Counted from the stretch's first letter, positions 42,558 through 51,491 are shown. The stretch: 64,000 nucleotides of DNA from Streptomyces calvus (GCF_006782915.1 NZ_VCNP01000005.1:43041-107040), one strand, 5' to 3'. The notes: generated by a model from the sequence alone, not told the origin. Program-made: numbers and translations.

Positions 42558-44657
42558 TCACGTACGGCGCACCCGGCGCAGCACCACGACCCCTGCGGTG
42601 ACGAGGACCGCTCCCGCCGCGGCGGGCCACAGCTGGGCGCCGGTCTCGGCCAGTCCGCCGGTCACGGCCTGCGGCTCGGTGCCGTCGTCGGCCGGGGCGC
42701 CGTTGCCGTCACCGGTGTCGTCATGACCGGCGTTGGCGTCACCGGTGTTGTCTCCGTCGCCGTTGTCCGCGCCGGTGCCGGTGGCCTCGGTGTTCTCCTC
42801 GGCGGACGGGGAGACACGGACCTCAGGCCGGTCGCCGCCGTCCCCGGGCGCGCCGGACTCGCCGGCCGGTTCCTCGGTGGCGGGTTCCCGGGTTGCCGGC
42901 TCCTCGGTCGCCGGTTCCTCGTCGGCCGGTTGCTCGGTGGCCGGTTGCTCGTCGGCCGGTTGCTCGTCGGCCGGTTGCTCGGTGGCCGGGGGCTCCGAGG
43001 GGTTCTCCGGCCGGCCGCCGCCGGGCTGCTCGCCCGCGTCGCCGCCCTCACCGTCGCCGCCGTCGCCGCCGTCGCCGGGGTTCTCCGGCGCGGCCGTGGG
43101 CTCCTGCGACTGCTCACCACCCGGCTCCTCACCGCCGGGCTGCTCGCCACCCGGCTGCTCACCGCCGTCGGCGCCCGCGCCGCAGGTGCGGCCGCTGTTG
43201 ATGCAGCCGACCATCTCCCGCATCAGATCCTCGTCGAAGACGTTGATGAAGTCGCCGTGGTCCGTGACCGGCTTGTGCAACTGCTCCGGGAAGGAGTCCA
43301 CCGCGAACAGCGGTGTCGTCCGTCCGCCGTCGTCCAGGCTCGGCGCGTCGACGTCGTAGACGATGCGCTGCACCAGCTGGGGAACCGGACGGAAGCCGGA
43401 CGGACAGGAGCCGTCGGCGGCCGTGAACGCCATGTGCGTACGGTGGTTGGCGCTGTCGATGTTGCGCCCGTCCCAGCAGCTCTGGAACCTGAACGTGCGG
43501 ACCACGTCACTGCCCTGCGGGCACAGCGGGTACTTGTCCTTCAGCTGCCGGTCCTCGAAACCGGTGCAGCTCCAGGAGGCGTTGGCGTTGGCGGGGCCGT
43601 TGACGAAGGACTTGGCGTCGCCCGTGATGATGCGCAGCAGCCGCGGCATCGCGGTCACCTCGCCGCGCGGGTTGCCGACGAAGGTCAGCGTGACCTCCTT
43701 GGGCGTGACGATCTCACCGGCGTTGCCCTCGATGCCGCCGCCCGGGGATGCCGCGTCCTGCTCCTGGGTCCCGTTCTGCAGCCGCAGCACCGGCCAGTAG
43801 TACGACGACCGGTCGCCCGGGTCCTCGCAGCTCGTGTCCGCTTTCGCCAGGTCGTCGTCGCTGGAGAAGGCGTTGGTGGCCTGGTTGCCGATGTAGTCGT
43901 GGAAGTGGTGGGCACCGTTGGCGACACCCGGTGCGGCGATCACGTTGTCGGAGTTGAACAGGCCGTTCTCGTTGACCCCGCAACTGCTGGTGAAGGTGCC
44001 GCGCGAGGCGTCCTCCGTGCGCTCCGGTTCCGCGGGCGCGGCCGGCGCACCGGTGATGTCCGCGTAGTCGGCGGCGACGGGACCGTTGCCCGCCTGCCCG
44101 CCGTTGCCGCCCTGCCCCTGCTCACCGTCCTGACCGCCGTCGTCCTGTTCTCCGCCGTTCCGGCCGTCGGCCGGCGGGGCGGACGCGTTGCCCGAGTCGC
44201 GGACGGTGCAGTCGGCGAGTTCCTCCAGGCCGGCGGGGCGGTCACCGGCCGCGTCGATGGCGGCGACGATGCGTTCGAGGGTCGCGGACCGCTCCTCCCC
44301 CAGCGGCTCGACGATCCTTTCGTCCGCGAAGCCGGGATCCTGCCGGACGGCCTCGGCCGATTCCCCGAGGCGCCGGTAGGCCTGCGCGATCTGCTCGTCC
44401 AGGGCGGCGAGTTCCTTGTCGACCTCTGGCCGCGCCCGCTCGGGCACCGACGTCAGGCGCGTCGCGACATCGGGGCAGTCGATCGTGGCGCCGCCCAGCA
44501 CGCGCGCCCGGCCCGCTCCCCCGGCGGGGGCGTCGTCCACCGTCGCGGAGGCGTAGACGTTGGCCGCCATCAACCCCCCTCCGCCCAGGATCAGCGCGAC
44601 CGCGGCGAAGGTCGCGCGCTGTGGACCTCTTGGGCGTCTGCGTGTGTTGCGTGCCAA
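42558..44657 (-). CDS. DUF1996 protein with LAETG sortase anchor
   Basis: A 699-residue exported protein. Residues 1-37 hold a basic start and a hydrophobic signal (TFAAVALILGGGGLMAANVYA). A helical region follows, then a DUF1996 domain (about 215-475) with GAHHFHDYIGN, SCTGFEDRQLKD, SCWDGRNIDSANHRTHM, related to fungal/bacterial proteins of the WSC-associated type. The rest is a long Pro/Glu/Gln-rich repeat stretch (units such as ATEQPADEQP), probably spanning the wall. It ends with LAETG (669-673), a hydrophobic stretch and RRVRRT, a class E sortase signal, so it should be covalently bound to peptidoglycan. Confidence 0.88.
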   Translation of the reverse strand: MARNTRRRPRGPQRATFAAVALILGGGGLMAANVYASATVDDAPAGGAGRARVLGGATIDCPDVATRLTSVPERARPEVDKELAALDEQIAQAYRRLGESAEAVRQDPGFADERIVEPLGEERSATLERIVAAIDAAGDRPAGLEELADCTVRDSGNASAPPADGRNGGEQDDGGQDGEQGQGGNGGQAGNGPVAADYADITGAPAAPAEPERTEDASRGTFTSSCGVNENGLFNSDNVIAAPGVANGAHHFHDYIGNQATNAFSSDDDLAKADTSCEDPGDRSSYYWPVLRLQNGTQEQDAASPGGGIEGNAGEIVTPKEVTLTFVGNPRGEVTAMPRLLRIITGDAKSFVNGPANANASWSCTGFEDRQLKDKYPLCPQGSDVVRTFRFQSCWDGRNIDSANHRTHMAFTAADGSCPSGFRPVPQLVQRIVYDVDAPSLDDGGRTTPLFAVDSFPEQLHKPVTDHGDFINVFDEDLMREMVGCINSGRTCGAGADGGEQPGGEQPGGEEPGGEQSQEPTAAPENPGDGGDGGDGEGGDAGEQPGGGRPENPSEPPATEQPADEQPADEQPATEQPADEEPATEEPATREPATEEPAGESGAPGDGGDRPEVRVSPSAEENTEATGTGADNGDGDNTGDANAGHDDTGDGNGAPADDGTEPQAVTGGLAETGAQLWPAAAGAVLVTAGVVVLRRVRRT

Positions 44658-44795
44658 GGCAGTACTCCTACGCTTCTGTCGCGGGGGGTCGGCAGGAAAT
44701 TCCCACGCCCCATACGCGGGCGGACCGCCGTGTGTTCACCTGCCGCCCGGATTCCTCGGGCCGTCCAGGGATTCCTCCGTGCCCCCGCACGCCAC

Positions 44796-44830
44796 GGGTC
44801 CCCGCCGGACAGGGTGTCCGGCGGGGACCC
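44796..44830. terminator. Strong stem-loop after the monooxygenase gene
   Basis: GGGTCCCCGCCGGACA pairs over 16 bases with TGTCCGGCGGGGACCC around a GGG loop. It lies between the LPMO stop (44867) and the DUF1996 start, so it terminates the LPMO transcript. Confidence 0.8.
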
Positions 44831-44866
44831 GACGACCCGATGACGGGTCGGCGCGCTGCCTCTGGC

Positions 44867-45544
44867 TCAGCCGAAGTTCACGTCACTGCACAGGAAGTAC
44901 GTCTGGTCCATGTGCGAGGCCTGCCAGATCGTGTAGACGACGTGGCGGCCGCTGAGACCGGACGTGCTCACCGGGATCGAGTAGTTCTGGCCGGGGGCGT
45001 ACTTGCCGGTGCGGGCCACCTGCTGCAGGTCGTCCCAGCCCAGCGGCTCGGTGGTGGGGTCGAAACCCTGCTTGGTGACGTACACCAGGATGTAGTCCGC
45101 GCCGTGGCTGGCCTGGTCGTGCAGCTTGACGGTGAAGTTGTCGTCCACGTTCGTGGTCTTCCACGCGCCCACGGTGTCCAGGGAGTTGTAGCGCCCGGAT
45201 TCGGCGTGCCCGCCACTGCACAGCTGGCCGTTCGGCACGACGGCCTGGAAGTTGCCGGCGGAACCGTTGCGGTAGAGGCCGTTCCAGTTCCACATGGCGT
45301 TGGGGTCGTCCTGCCACGCCTGCCAGCACATGGGGTCTTCCTGGGCCATCGCCGGGTTCTGGAAGTCACTCCCCCAGCGCTGCCAGCAGCCGTAGTTGCG
45401 GGACGCGGGGTCGACCACGGAGCCGTGGGCGACGGCGGTGCCACTCCAGGGGATCAGACAGAGCAGCGTGGCGGCGACGACGCTCAGGGCGAGCGTCACA
45501 CGGGACCGGAGCGACAACAGCACAGCATGCCCATGCCAACTCAT
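44867..45544 (-). CDS. Secreted AA10 lytic polysaccharide monooxygenase
   Basis: A 225-residue single-domain copper enzyme. A signal peptide of 39 residues ends in AVA, giving His40 as the new N terminus (HGSVVDPASRNYGCWQRWG), the first half of the copper-binding histidine brace. The second brace His is probably in KLHDQASHGADY, and a Phe near the C terminus (TYFLCSDVNFG) completes the AA10 active site. Such enzymes oxidatively cleave crystalline chitin or cellulose. The CebR box 94 bases upstream suggests control by cellobiose and so cellulose activity. No separate binding module is attached. Confidence 0.92.
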   Translation of the reverse strand: MSWHGHAVLLSLRSRVTLALSVVAATLLCLIPWSGTAVAHGSVVDPASRNYGCWQRWGSDFQNPAMAQEDPMCWQAWQDDPNAMWNWNGLYRNGSAGNFQAVVPNGQLCSGGHAESGRYNSLDTVGAWKTTNVDDNFTVKLHDQASHGADYILVYVTKQGFDPTTEPLGWDDLQQVARTGKYAPGQNYSIPVSTSGLSGRHVVYTIWQASHMDQTYFLCSDVNFG

Positions 45545-45637
45545 GAAGCCTTCTCTCCGATGTGGGGGTTGTGGGGATCGGGGACAGCAGTGAGCGCGCC
45601 CCGACCGCGACTCGGACTGCGGACTGCGACGCGGTGA

Positions 45638-45651
45638 TGGGAGCGCTCCCA
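45638..45651. promoter_or_regulatory. CebR operator upstream of the LPMO gene
   Basis: TGGGAGCGCTCCCA, a perfect 14-base palindrome identical to the site bound by the cellobiose-responsive repressor CebR in Streptomyces. It lies 94 bases upstream of the LPMO start codon. Confidence 0.85.
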
Positions 45652-45770
45652 ATGGACAGGCTGCGCCTGGCGGGGCGGAGCGGCAACGCCGATTCGCGCC
45701 ACTTCCCGCGGGCCGTGGCGCGTTCGATGCATTCGACGGAACCAGCCCCTCCGGCCCGCCGGAGAGCCCG

Positions 45771-45850
45771 TCAGAGCCGGTCAATGCCGGTCAATGCCGG
45801 CCAGAGCCGGCCGGTGTCGGTCGGTGCCGGTCGGTGCCGGTCAGAGCCGG
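45771..45850. repeat. Decamer tandem repeat (8 units)
   Basis: Eight consecutive ten-base units of the type TCAATGCCGG, TCGGTGCCGG or TCAGAGCCGG. The last unit contributes the stop codon and last codons of the GNAT gene. Confidence 0.9.
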
Positions 45851-46473
45851 TCGGGATGACCCGTCGTACGGCCGAGGCAGACGACCGAGTCGTCCATGGG
45901 CGCGGCGATCTCCTCGAAGCCCATGCGGTCGTAGAAGGCGCGCGCGGGCTTGTTGGCCACCGCCATGACGAGATGGACGGACGGCACTCCCCGATCACGC
46001 AGGGCGGTGAGGAAGGTGCGCATCAGCTCCCGGCCGTGGCCGCACCCCTGCCACGCGGGGAGCACGTCGATATGCAGATGGGCCGGCCAGGCGGCCAGTT
46101 CGGGCACGACCATGCGTTCGGGGTGGTGCAGCAGCCAGGCGATCGACTCGTCGGGGGTCCGCGGTGGCACGGACGGCTCGGGGTGGCGGTCGGCGACCAG
46201 GGGCAGCCACTCGGTGCGGAACCGCTCGGCGAACCGGACGGTGTCGGCGGTGCCGAGGATGTAGCCGACCGCCCGGCCGGCACCGTCGTCCAGTACGAAG
46301 GCCAACTCCGGTTCCAGGTGGACGTACGGGGCAGCGAACGTGTCGGTGAAGACGCTCGGGTCGGCGTAGAACGGGCGGCTGTCCTGGCCGTTGTGCGCCG
46401 TGCGGACACAGATCTCGTCGAGGGCCGGCCGGTCCTCGGGGCGGTACGGACGGATCACGGGGGACTCGGTCAT
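45841..46473 (-). CDS. GNAT-family acetyltransferase
   Basis: A 210-residue N-acetyltransferase. Features are IRPYRPEDRPALDEICVRTAH at the start, the acetyl-CoA binding loop LPAWQGCGHGRELMRTFL and the C-terminal NKPARAFYDRMGFEE. The overall layout resembles the acetyltransferase-like domain of bacterial O-GlcNAcase relatives; the acceptor is unknown. The ATG at 46471-46473 lies 18 bases from a CebR box, so the gene should be repressed without cellobiose. Its 3' end merges with a decamer repeat. Confidence 0.85.
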   Translation of the reverse strand: MTESPVIRPYRPEDRPALDEICVRTAHNGQDSRPFYADPSVFTDTFAAPYVHLEPELAFVLDDGAGRAVGYILGTADTVRFAERFRTEWLPLVADRHPEPSVPPRTPDESIAWLLHHPERMVVPELAAWPAHLHIDVLPAWQGCGHGRELMRTFLTALRDRGVPSVHLVMAVANKPARAFYDRMGFEEIAAPMDDSVVCLGRTTGHPDRL

Positions 46474-46491
46474 GCCTGCATACTGATCCCT

Positions 46492-46505
46492 TGGGAGCGC
46501 TCCCA
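46492..46505. promoter_or_regulatory. CebR operator upstream of the GNAT gene
   Basis: A second perfect TGGGAGCGCTCCCA, 18 bases upstream of the GNAT start codon on the minus side and about 90 bases before the YihY gene on the plus side. Confidence 0.85.
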
Positions 46506-46595
46506 CAACTGTTTTCCCGTAACCGCCGCACCCCACCGCATCCCGTCGCCCGCACGCCCTGGATTGGCCGACCGGCGGCTGGTTACCCGGCGGCC

Positions 46596-47678
46596 ATGAA
46601 GCTGCACATGCCGGGGCGCAACGGCCGACAGGCCGAGGACAACACGACGGACGAGCACCGTCGGGACGGACGGCCGGGCCACGCGCAGGACGGGCCCGGG
46701 CCGGACCGCGACGTGGAACGGACGGCGCCGGACACACCGGCACACCTGCCGAAGGGCGCGTGGCGCGCGGCGCTGAAGGGCAGCGTGCGGGAGTTCAAGG
46801 ACGACGAACTCACCGACCGGGCCGCCGCGCTGACGTACTACGGTGTGCTCTCGCTGTTCCCGGCACTGCTGGTGCTGGTGTCCCTGCTGGGACTCACCGG
46901 CAGGGACACCACCGACAGGGTGCTGGAGAACCTCCGGGAACTCACGCCCGGCTCGGCCCGCGACATCATCACCCGGGCGGTCCAGCAGTTGCAGGGCAAC
47001 GCGGGCATCGGCTCGATCATGGCGATCGTCGGCCTGGTGCTGGCCGTCTGGTCCGCCTCGGGGTACGTGGCCGCGTTCATGCGGTCGGCGAACGCCGTGT
47101 ACGACATGCCCGAGGGGCGTCCGGTGTGGAAGGTGCTGCCGGTGCGGCTCGGCATGACGGTCGTACTGATGGTGCTGGCCGTCGTCAGTGCGCTGATGGT
47201 GGTTTTCACGGGTGGGCTGGCCCGGCAGGCGGGCAGCGCGCTCGGCGTCGGCGACACGGCGCTGACCGTGTGGTCCGTCGCCAAGTGGCCGGCGCTGGTG
47301 GTCCTCGTCACCGTCATGATCGCGCTGCTGTACTGGGCCGCCCCCAACGCCAAGGTCAAGGGCTTCAGGTGGATCACGCCGGGCAGCTTCCTGGCGCTGG
47401 TGATCTGGCTGGTGGCGTCCGGCGGGTTCGCCTTCTACGTCGCCAACTTCGGCTCGTACAACAAGACCTACGGCACGATGGCCGGTGTCATCGTGTTCCT
47501 GATCTGGCTGTGGATCACCAATCTCGCGATCCTGCTGGGGCTGGAGTTCGACGCGGAGATCGCCCGGCAGCGGGCCATCGCCGGAGGGCATCCGCCGGAG
47601 GCGGAGCCGTACACGCAGCCGCGTGACACGCGGGCCTGGGACGAGCAGGACCGGCGGCGCATGGACGACGGGGGCTGA
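46596..47678 (+). CDS. YihY/virulence factor BrkB family membrane protein
   Basis: A 360-residue integral membrane protein with about six transmembrane helices. After a charged, probably disordered N terminus of 60 residues, the family core begins with FKDDELTDRAAALTYYGVLSLFPALLV and continues with YDMPEGRPVWK, then TYGTMAGVIVFLIWLWITNLAILLGLEFDAE. Function in the family is not settled; transport or membrane homeostasis has been proposed. The ATG at 46596 is chosen since the longer frame has no ribosome site; 46608 is an alternative. Confidence 0.88.
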   Translation: MKLHMPGRNGRQAEDNTTDEHRRDGRPGHAQDGPGPDRDVERTAPDTPAHLPKGAWRAALKGSVREFKDDELTDRAAALTYYGVLSLFPALLVLVSLLGLTGRDTTDRVLENLRELTPGSARDIITRAVQQLQGNAGIGSIMAIVGLVLAVWSASGYVAAFMRSANAVYDMPEGRPVWKVLPVRLGMTVVLMVLAVVSALMVVFTGGLARQAGSALGVGDTALTVWSVAKWPALVVLVTVMIALLYWAAPNAKVKGFRWITPGSFLALVIWLVASGGFAFYVANFGSYNKTYGTMAGVIVFLIWLWITNLAILLGLEFDAEIARQRAIAGGHPPEAEPYTQPRDTRAWDEQDRRRMDDGG

Positions 47679-47687
47679 CGGACGGTC

Positions 47688-48140
47688 TCACTCCATCAGG
47701 CCGGCGGCGAGCGTGGCGCCCAGTTCCCAGCACCGTTCGACGGCCGCCCGGTCGGGCTCGCCGGTGACGGTCACGGTGTCGGCGGCCCGCCGCCAGCCGA
47801 GGCCCGTCGTGATCGCGTCGAGGCCCCGTACGGCGCCGGTGACGTCGTTCCCGCCGTGCACGTAGGCGCCGAAGGGCCGGCCCCGGGTGGTGTCGAGGCA
47901 GGGGTAGTACACCTGGTCGAAGAAGTGCTTGAGCGCCCCCGACATGTAGCCGAGATTGGCCGGGGTGCCGAGCAGATAGCCGTCGGCCTCGAGGACGTCG
48001 GCGGCGGTGGCGGACAGCGCGGCGCGCCGCACCACCCGGACGCCCTCGATCTCCGGGGCGGTGGCTCCGGAGAGGACGGCTTCGAACATCGCCTGGCAGT
48101 TGGGCGAGGGCGTGTGGTGGACGATCAGCAGGGTCGGCAC
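47688..48140 (-). CDS. Flavodoxin-like NAD(P)H-dependent reductase
   Basis: A 150-residue flavodoxin-fold protein: TLLIVHHTPSPNCQAMFEAV (FMN phosphate loop), DGYLLGTPANLGYMSGALKHFFDQVYY (flavin-binding, WrbA/NADPH-FMN-reductase-like) and FGAYVHGGND. It probably reduces a small molecule with FMN. The GTG at 48138-48140 has a gcaggg upstream and begins the fold directly. It is convergent with the YihY gene, nine bases apart. Confidence 0.85.
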   Translation of the reverse strand: MPTLLIVHHTPSPNCQAMFEAVLSGATAPEIEGVRVVRRAALSATAADVLEADGYLLGTPANLGYMSGALKHFFDQVYYPCLDTTRGRPFGAYVHGGNDVTGAVRGLDAITTGLGWRRAADTVTVTGEPDRAAVERCWELGATLAAGLME

Positions 48141-48332
48141 GCACCGACCCTGCCGTGCTGGTCCCCCTGCCCGCAAGCCGGACCGCGGCCGGGCCGGGCC
48201 GGCCCGAGCGGGGGCCGGGGCACGGACGTCATGCCGCGCGACACCCGTGCCGCGCGGCCCGCCTCCCGTTGTGAGGGCGCGGCGGGAGTGACACGATGCC
48301 CTCGCATCGGTTGACGGACACGGGGGTGCGTT

Positions 48333-48986
48333 GTGGCGGACGAGGAGCAGGGGTCACCGGCGGCGGCGGTGTTCGACGCGCTGGGCAGCGAGTACGAGAA
48401 GGCGTTCGCCTCCTCCGCGGCCCACCGCGCGTCGCTCGAATGGCTGCTCGCCCGGCTGGCGCCCGGCAGCAAGGTGCTGGACGTGGGCAGCGGGACCGGG
48501 CGGCCCACGGCCGCCGTGCTCGCCGCGGCCGGCCACCGTGTGCTGGGCGTCGACGTGTCCCCGGTGATGGTGGAGATCGCCGCACGACAGGTGCCCGAGG
48601 CCGAGTTCCGGTGCGCCGACGTGCGCCGCATCGCGCTGGAGGACGGTGCGTACGACGCGGTCTGCGTGTACTTCGCGCTGCTGCAGATGCCTCGCGCGGA
48701 GCAGTCGGACCTGGTGCGGCGGCTGGCCCGGGCGCTGCGGCCGGGCGGCCTGCTCGTACTGGCCACGGTGCCGCTCGACGTCGAGGAGTTCGACGGCGTG
48801 TTCATGGGGCAGCCCGTGCGCGTGACCAGCTTCGCCGCCGAGGACGTCATCGCCCTCGTGCGCGGGGCGGGCCTGGCGGTGGAGTCGGAGCAGAGCGTGA
48901 TGTTCACGCCGACCCACCCCGACGCCATGCCGGAGCCGCAACTGTTCCTGCACTGCCGGCGCGCGGAGACCGAACCCGGCGACTGA
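48333..48986 (+). CDS. Class I SAM-dependent methyltransferase
   Basis: A 217-residue methyltransferase. Motif I is KVLDVGSGTGRPT, with the acidic loop VLGVDVSPVMVEIA and FRCADVRRIAL, and the post-motif LPPGGLLVLAT-like strand ALRPGGLLVLATV. It is a stand-alone enzyme with a GTG start; the substrate is unknown. A TTGACG at about 48308 may be the -35 of its promoter, which would leave only a short leader. Confidence 0.85.
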   Translation: MADEEQGSPAAAVFDALGSEYEKAFASSAAHRASLEWLLARLAPGSKVLDVGSGTGRPTAAVLAAAGHRVLGVDVSPVMVEIAARQVPEAEFRCADVRRIALEDGAYDAVCVYFALLQMPRAEQSDLVRRLARALRPGGLLVLATVPLDVEEFDGVFMGQPVRVTSFAAEDVIALVRGAGLAVESEQSVMFTPTHPDAMPEPQLFLHCRRAETEPGD

Positions 48987-49091
48987 CGCACGCCCGCGCC
49001 CCGTCTCCCGTTTCACGGGATCTCCATGATTGTCCGACGCCCGATCAGGTACCCGTATCCCGTTCCCATCGGAAAGCGAGGTACCTGATCC

Positions 49092-49541
49092 ATGTCGCAG
49101 GTAGAGCAATCGATCGAGGTCGACGTCCCCGTTCGCACGGCCTACAACCAGTGGACCCAGTTCGAGAGCTTCCCGGAGTTCATGGACGGCGTCGAGCGCA
49201 TCGAGCAGCGCACCGACACGCTCACCCACTGGGTGACGAAGGTCGGCGGTGTGGAGCGCGAGTTCGACGCCGAGATCACCGAGCAGATCCCGGACGAGCG
49301 CGTCGCGTGGACCACGGTGGGCGGCGAGGCGAAGCAGGCGGGTGTCGTCACCTTCCACCGTCTGCAGGACACCACCACCAAGGTGATGCTGCAGATGGAC
49401 TTCGACCCCGACGGCCTGGCCGAGAGCGTGGGTGACAAGCTCGGCTTCGTCAAGCGGCAGGTCGACGGTGACCTGAAGCGGTTCAAGGAGTTCATCGAGC
49501 AGCGCGGCCTGGAGACGGGCGCCTGGCGCGGCGAGGTCTGA
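49092..49541 (+). CDS. SRPBCC (polyketide cyclase/dehydrase-like) protein
   Basis: A 149-residue helix-grip protein. SQVEQSIEVDVPVRTAYNQWTQFESFPEFMDG is the typical N terminus, and YRLQ-type strands (VTFHRLQDTTTKVMLQMDFD) with the final long helix (GFVKRQVDGDLKRFKEFIEQRG) complete the fold. This type of small SRPBCC protein is common in Streptomyces, often in stress regulons; no ligand is known. It has its own start 105 bases after the methyltransferase stop and a strong terminator. Confidence 0.88.
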   Translation: MSQVEQSIEVDVPVRTAYNQWTQFESFPEFMDGVERIEQRTDTLTHWVTKVGGVEREFDAEITEQIPDERVAWTTVGGEAKQAGVVTFHRLQDTTTKVMLQMDFDPDGLAESVGDKLGFVKRQVDGDLKRFKEFIEQRGLETGAWRGEV

Positions 49542-49582
49542 CGGCGGAGCCGGCCGGGTCGTCCGGCCGGCGTTCACCGGCA

Positions 49583-49622
49583 CGCGAGGAGGCGGAGCGG
49601 TTCACCGCTCCGCCTCCTCGCG
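49583..49622. terminator. Strong bidirectional terminator
   Basis: CGCGAGGAGGCGGAGCGGT pairs perfectly over 19 bases with ACCGCTCCGCCTCCTCGCG around a two-base loop, between two convergent genes. Confidence 0.88.
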
Positions 49623-49632
49623 CCGTCCGCCC

Positions 49633-50238
49633 TCAGCCCGTCATCCGCCTCCGCCACGTCGGCTCGACCTGCCGCCACTCGGCCTCCCACTCGGCCAGGC
49701 GCCGCCGCTGCAGGCGCGCGCCGACGAGCCGTCCGCAGAGCAGCACCAGTCCCCCGGTGGTGACGGTGACGGTGCCGCCGGCCATGACGGTCTGGAAGGC
49801 CGCCTCCGCGCCCGCGGGCGGTGCGGCGACGAGCCGGCCCGAGGGGTCCGTCCACACGGTGACCGCGCTGCCCGCCCCGCTGCCCGGTTCGACCTCCGCG
49901 CGGCCCGTGCGGATCGTGCCGTCCGGGGCGGTCCAGCGCACCTTCGCCCACACTCCGCCGTTCCCGTCCCCGTTCTCCGTCACCGGTGCCGACGTGCCGC
50001 GTGCGGTGTCCTCCGCCAGGACGGCGGTGACGGGACGGGTGCGTTCCCGCCGGTCGGCGAGCGACGCGTCCACCGCGCCGGCCGCCGCCGCCCCGGCGGA
50101 CGCGCCGAGCAGCAGCGCGAGGACGACGGTGACCAGCCGCAGCCATGCCTCGACCAGATCGCTGCGGCGGCGCAGCGGATTCCTCCGCCACCGCCACAGC
50201 CGCACCCGGCGGACCGTCGCCCCTCGCGTCCTGGCCAT
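49633..50238 (-). CDS. Rv1733c-family membrane protein
   Basis: A 201-residue protein with an N-terminal basic region (RLWRWRRNPLRRRSDLVEAW), a transmembrane helix at about 32-55 (RLVTVVLALLLGASAG), an extracytoplasmic domain of about 80 residues (PVTAVLAEDTARGTSAPVT, VRWTAPDGTIRTGRAEVEPG, VTVWTDPSGRL), a second helix at about 150-172 and a basic tail. This is the layout of Rv1733c-like proteins; the role in Mycobacterium or Streptomyces is not known. It stands alone between a terminator and the alcohol dehydrogenase. Confidence 0.82.
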   Translation of the reverse strand: MARTRGATVRRVRLWRWRRNPLRRRSDLVEAWLRLVTVVLALLLGASAGAAAAGAVDASLADRRERTRPVTAVLAEDTARGTSAPVTENGDGNGGVWAKVRWTAPDGTIRTGRAEVEPGSGAGSAVTVWTDPSGRLVAAPPAGAEAAFQTVMAGGTVTVTTGGLVLLCGRLVGARLQRRRLAEWEAEWRQVEPTWRRRMTG

Positions 50239-50417
50239 GGACGGTCACCTCCTCGTGCGGGTGGCGGGCCGTGCCACTCTTCCAGGGTGAACCTTCCGGC
50301 CCTCGTCCGGTACAGGTCGAAAGTCCCTTTCCGGTGCGGTGTCCCGCGCTTCCGCGGAGGCGTGGCCGAGGACGGCGGCGACGCGGCCGAGGACCGTGCG
50401 GTGCGCCGTGGCGCACG

Positions 50418-51491
50418 TCAGACCGTCGGGTGCACGGGGACCACCTCGTGCTGCGGCACCCCGAGGACGACCTTGAGCGCGCCGGTCTCGGCGGCGTTGC
50501 CGAAGACGTCGTACGCCTCCTGCATCCGGTCGAGCGGGAACGTGTGGGTGACCATCCGGCGGGTGGGCAGCCGGCCGGCGGCCGCCATCCGCAGCAGGGT
50601 GGGCGTGGAGTGGGTGTCGACCAGTCCGGTGGTGATGGTGACGTTCCTGATCCACAGGTCTTCCAGGTGCAGCGTGGCGGGCGCGGCGTGCACACCGACG
50701 TTGGCGATGTGTCCGCCGGGACGCACCATGCGGGTGCACAGTTCGAAGGTCTCCGGGACGCCCACCGCCTCGATGGCCACGTCCGCGCCGAGCCCGCCGG
50801 TGAGGTCGGCGATCAGCTGCTCGGGAGCCTCGCCCGCGTCCGCGACGGCCTCCGCGCCGAACTCCTTCGCGGCCTGCAGCCGGGCCGCCGCCAGGTCCAC
50901 GGCGACGACCCGCTCCGGCGCGAACAGCCGGGCGGTCGCGATCGCGGCGAGGCCGACGGGCCCGGCGCCGACCACGACGACGGTGTCGCCGGGCCGCACC
51001 CGCCCGTTGAGCACGCCCACCTCGTAGGCGGTGGGGAAGATGTCGGCGAGCAGCACGGCGTCCTCGTCGGCGAGCGTGCCGGGCAGTTGGTACACCGACA
51101 GGTCGGCGTAGGGGACGCGGACGTACTCGGCCTGGGTGCCGTGGATGTGGTGGCCCAGGATCCAGCCCCCGCCGCCCCGGCACTGGCCGTACATGCCCTC
51201 GCGGCAGTAGCCGCAGCGCCCGCAGGCCGAGACGCAGGAGACCAGCACCCGGTCGCCGGGGCGCACGGTGCGGACGTCGCCGCCGGTCTCGACGATCTCG
51301 CCGACCGCCTCGTGGCCGAGCACGGTACCCGGGCGGACCTCCGGCACGTCGCCCTTGAGGATGTGCAGGTCCGTCCCGCAGATGGTGACGGCCTCGACGC
51401 GCACGATCGCGTCGTCGGGTTCCTTGACGGCCGGGTCGGGAACCTCCTCCCAGGCGGACTGCCCGGGACCGTGGAAGACATAGCCCTTCAT
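50418..51491 (-). CDS. Zinc-dependent alcohol dehydrogenase
   Basis: A 357-residue medium-chain dehydrogenase. The catalytic zinc ligands are in TICGTDLH and VLGHEAVGEI; the four structural zinc Cys are in CVSACGRCGYCREGMYGQC; the nucleotide-binding loop is VVVGAGPVGLAAIA. It should oxidise an alcohol with NAD(P). The ATG at 51489-51491 begins MKGYVFHGPG as usual for the family. It lies about 180 bases from the P-type ATPase gene's end on the same strand, behind a terminator. Confidence 0.93.
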   Translation of the reverse strand: MKGYVFHGPGQSAWEEVPDPAVKEPDDAIVRVEAVTICGTDLHILKGDVPEVRPGTVLGHEAVGEIVETGGDVRTVRPGDRVLVSCVSACGRCGYCREGMYGQCRGGGGWILGHHIHGTQAEYVRVPYADLSVYQLPGTLADEDAVLLADIFPTAYEVGVLNGRVRPGDTVVVVGAGPVGLAAIATARLFAPERVVAVDLAAARLQAAKEFGAEAVADAGEAPEQLIADLTGGLGADVAIEAVGVPETFELCTRMVRPGGHIANVGVHAAPATLHLEDLWIRNVTITTGLVDTHSTPTLLRMAAAGRLPTRRMVTHTFPLDRMQEAYDVFGNAAETGALKVVLGVPQHEVVPVHPTV

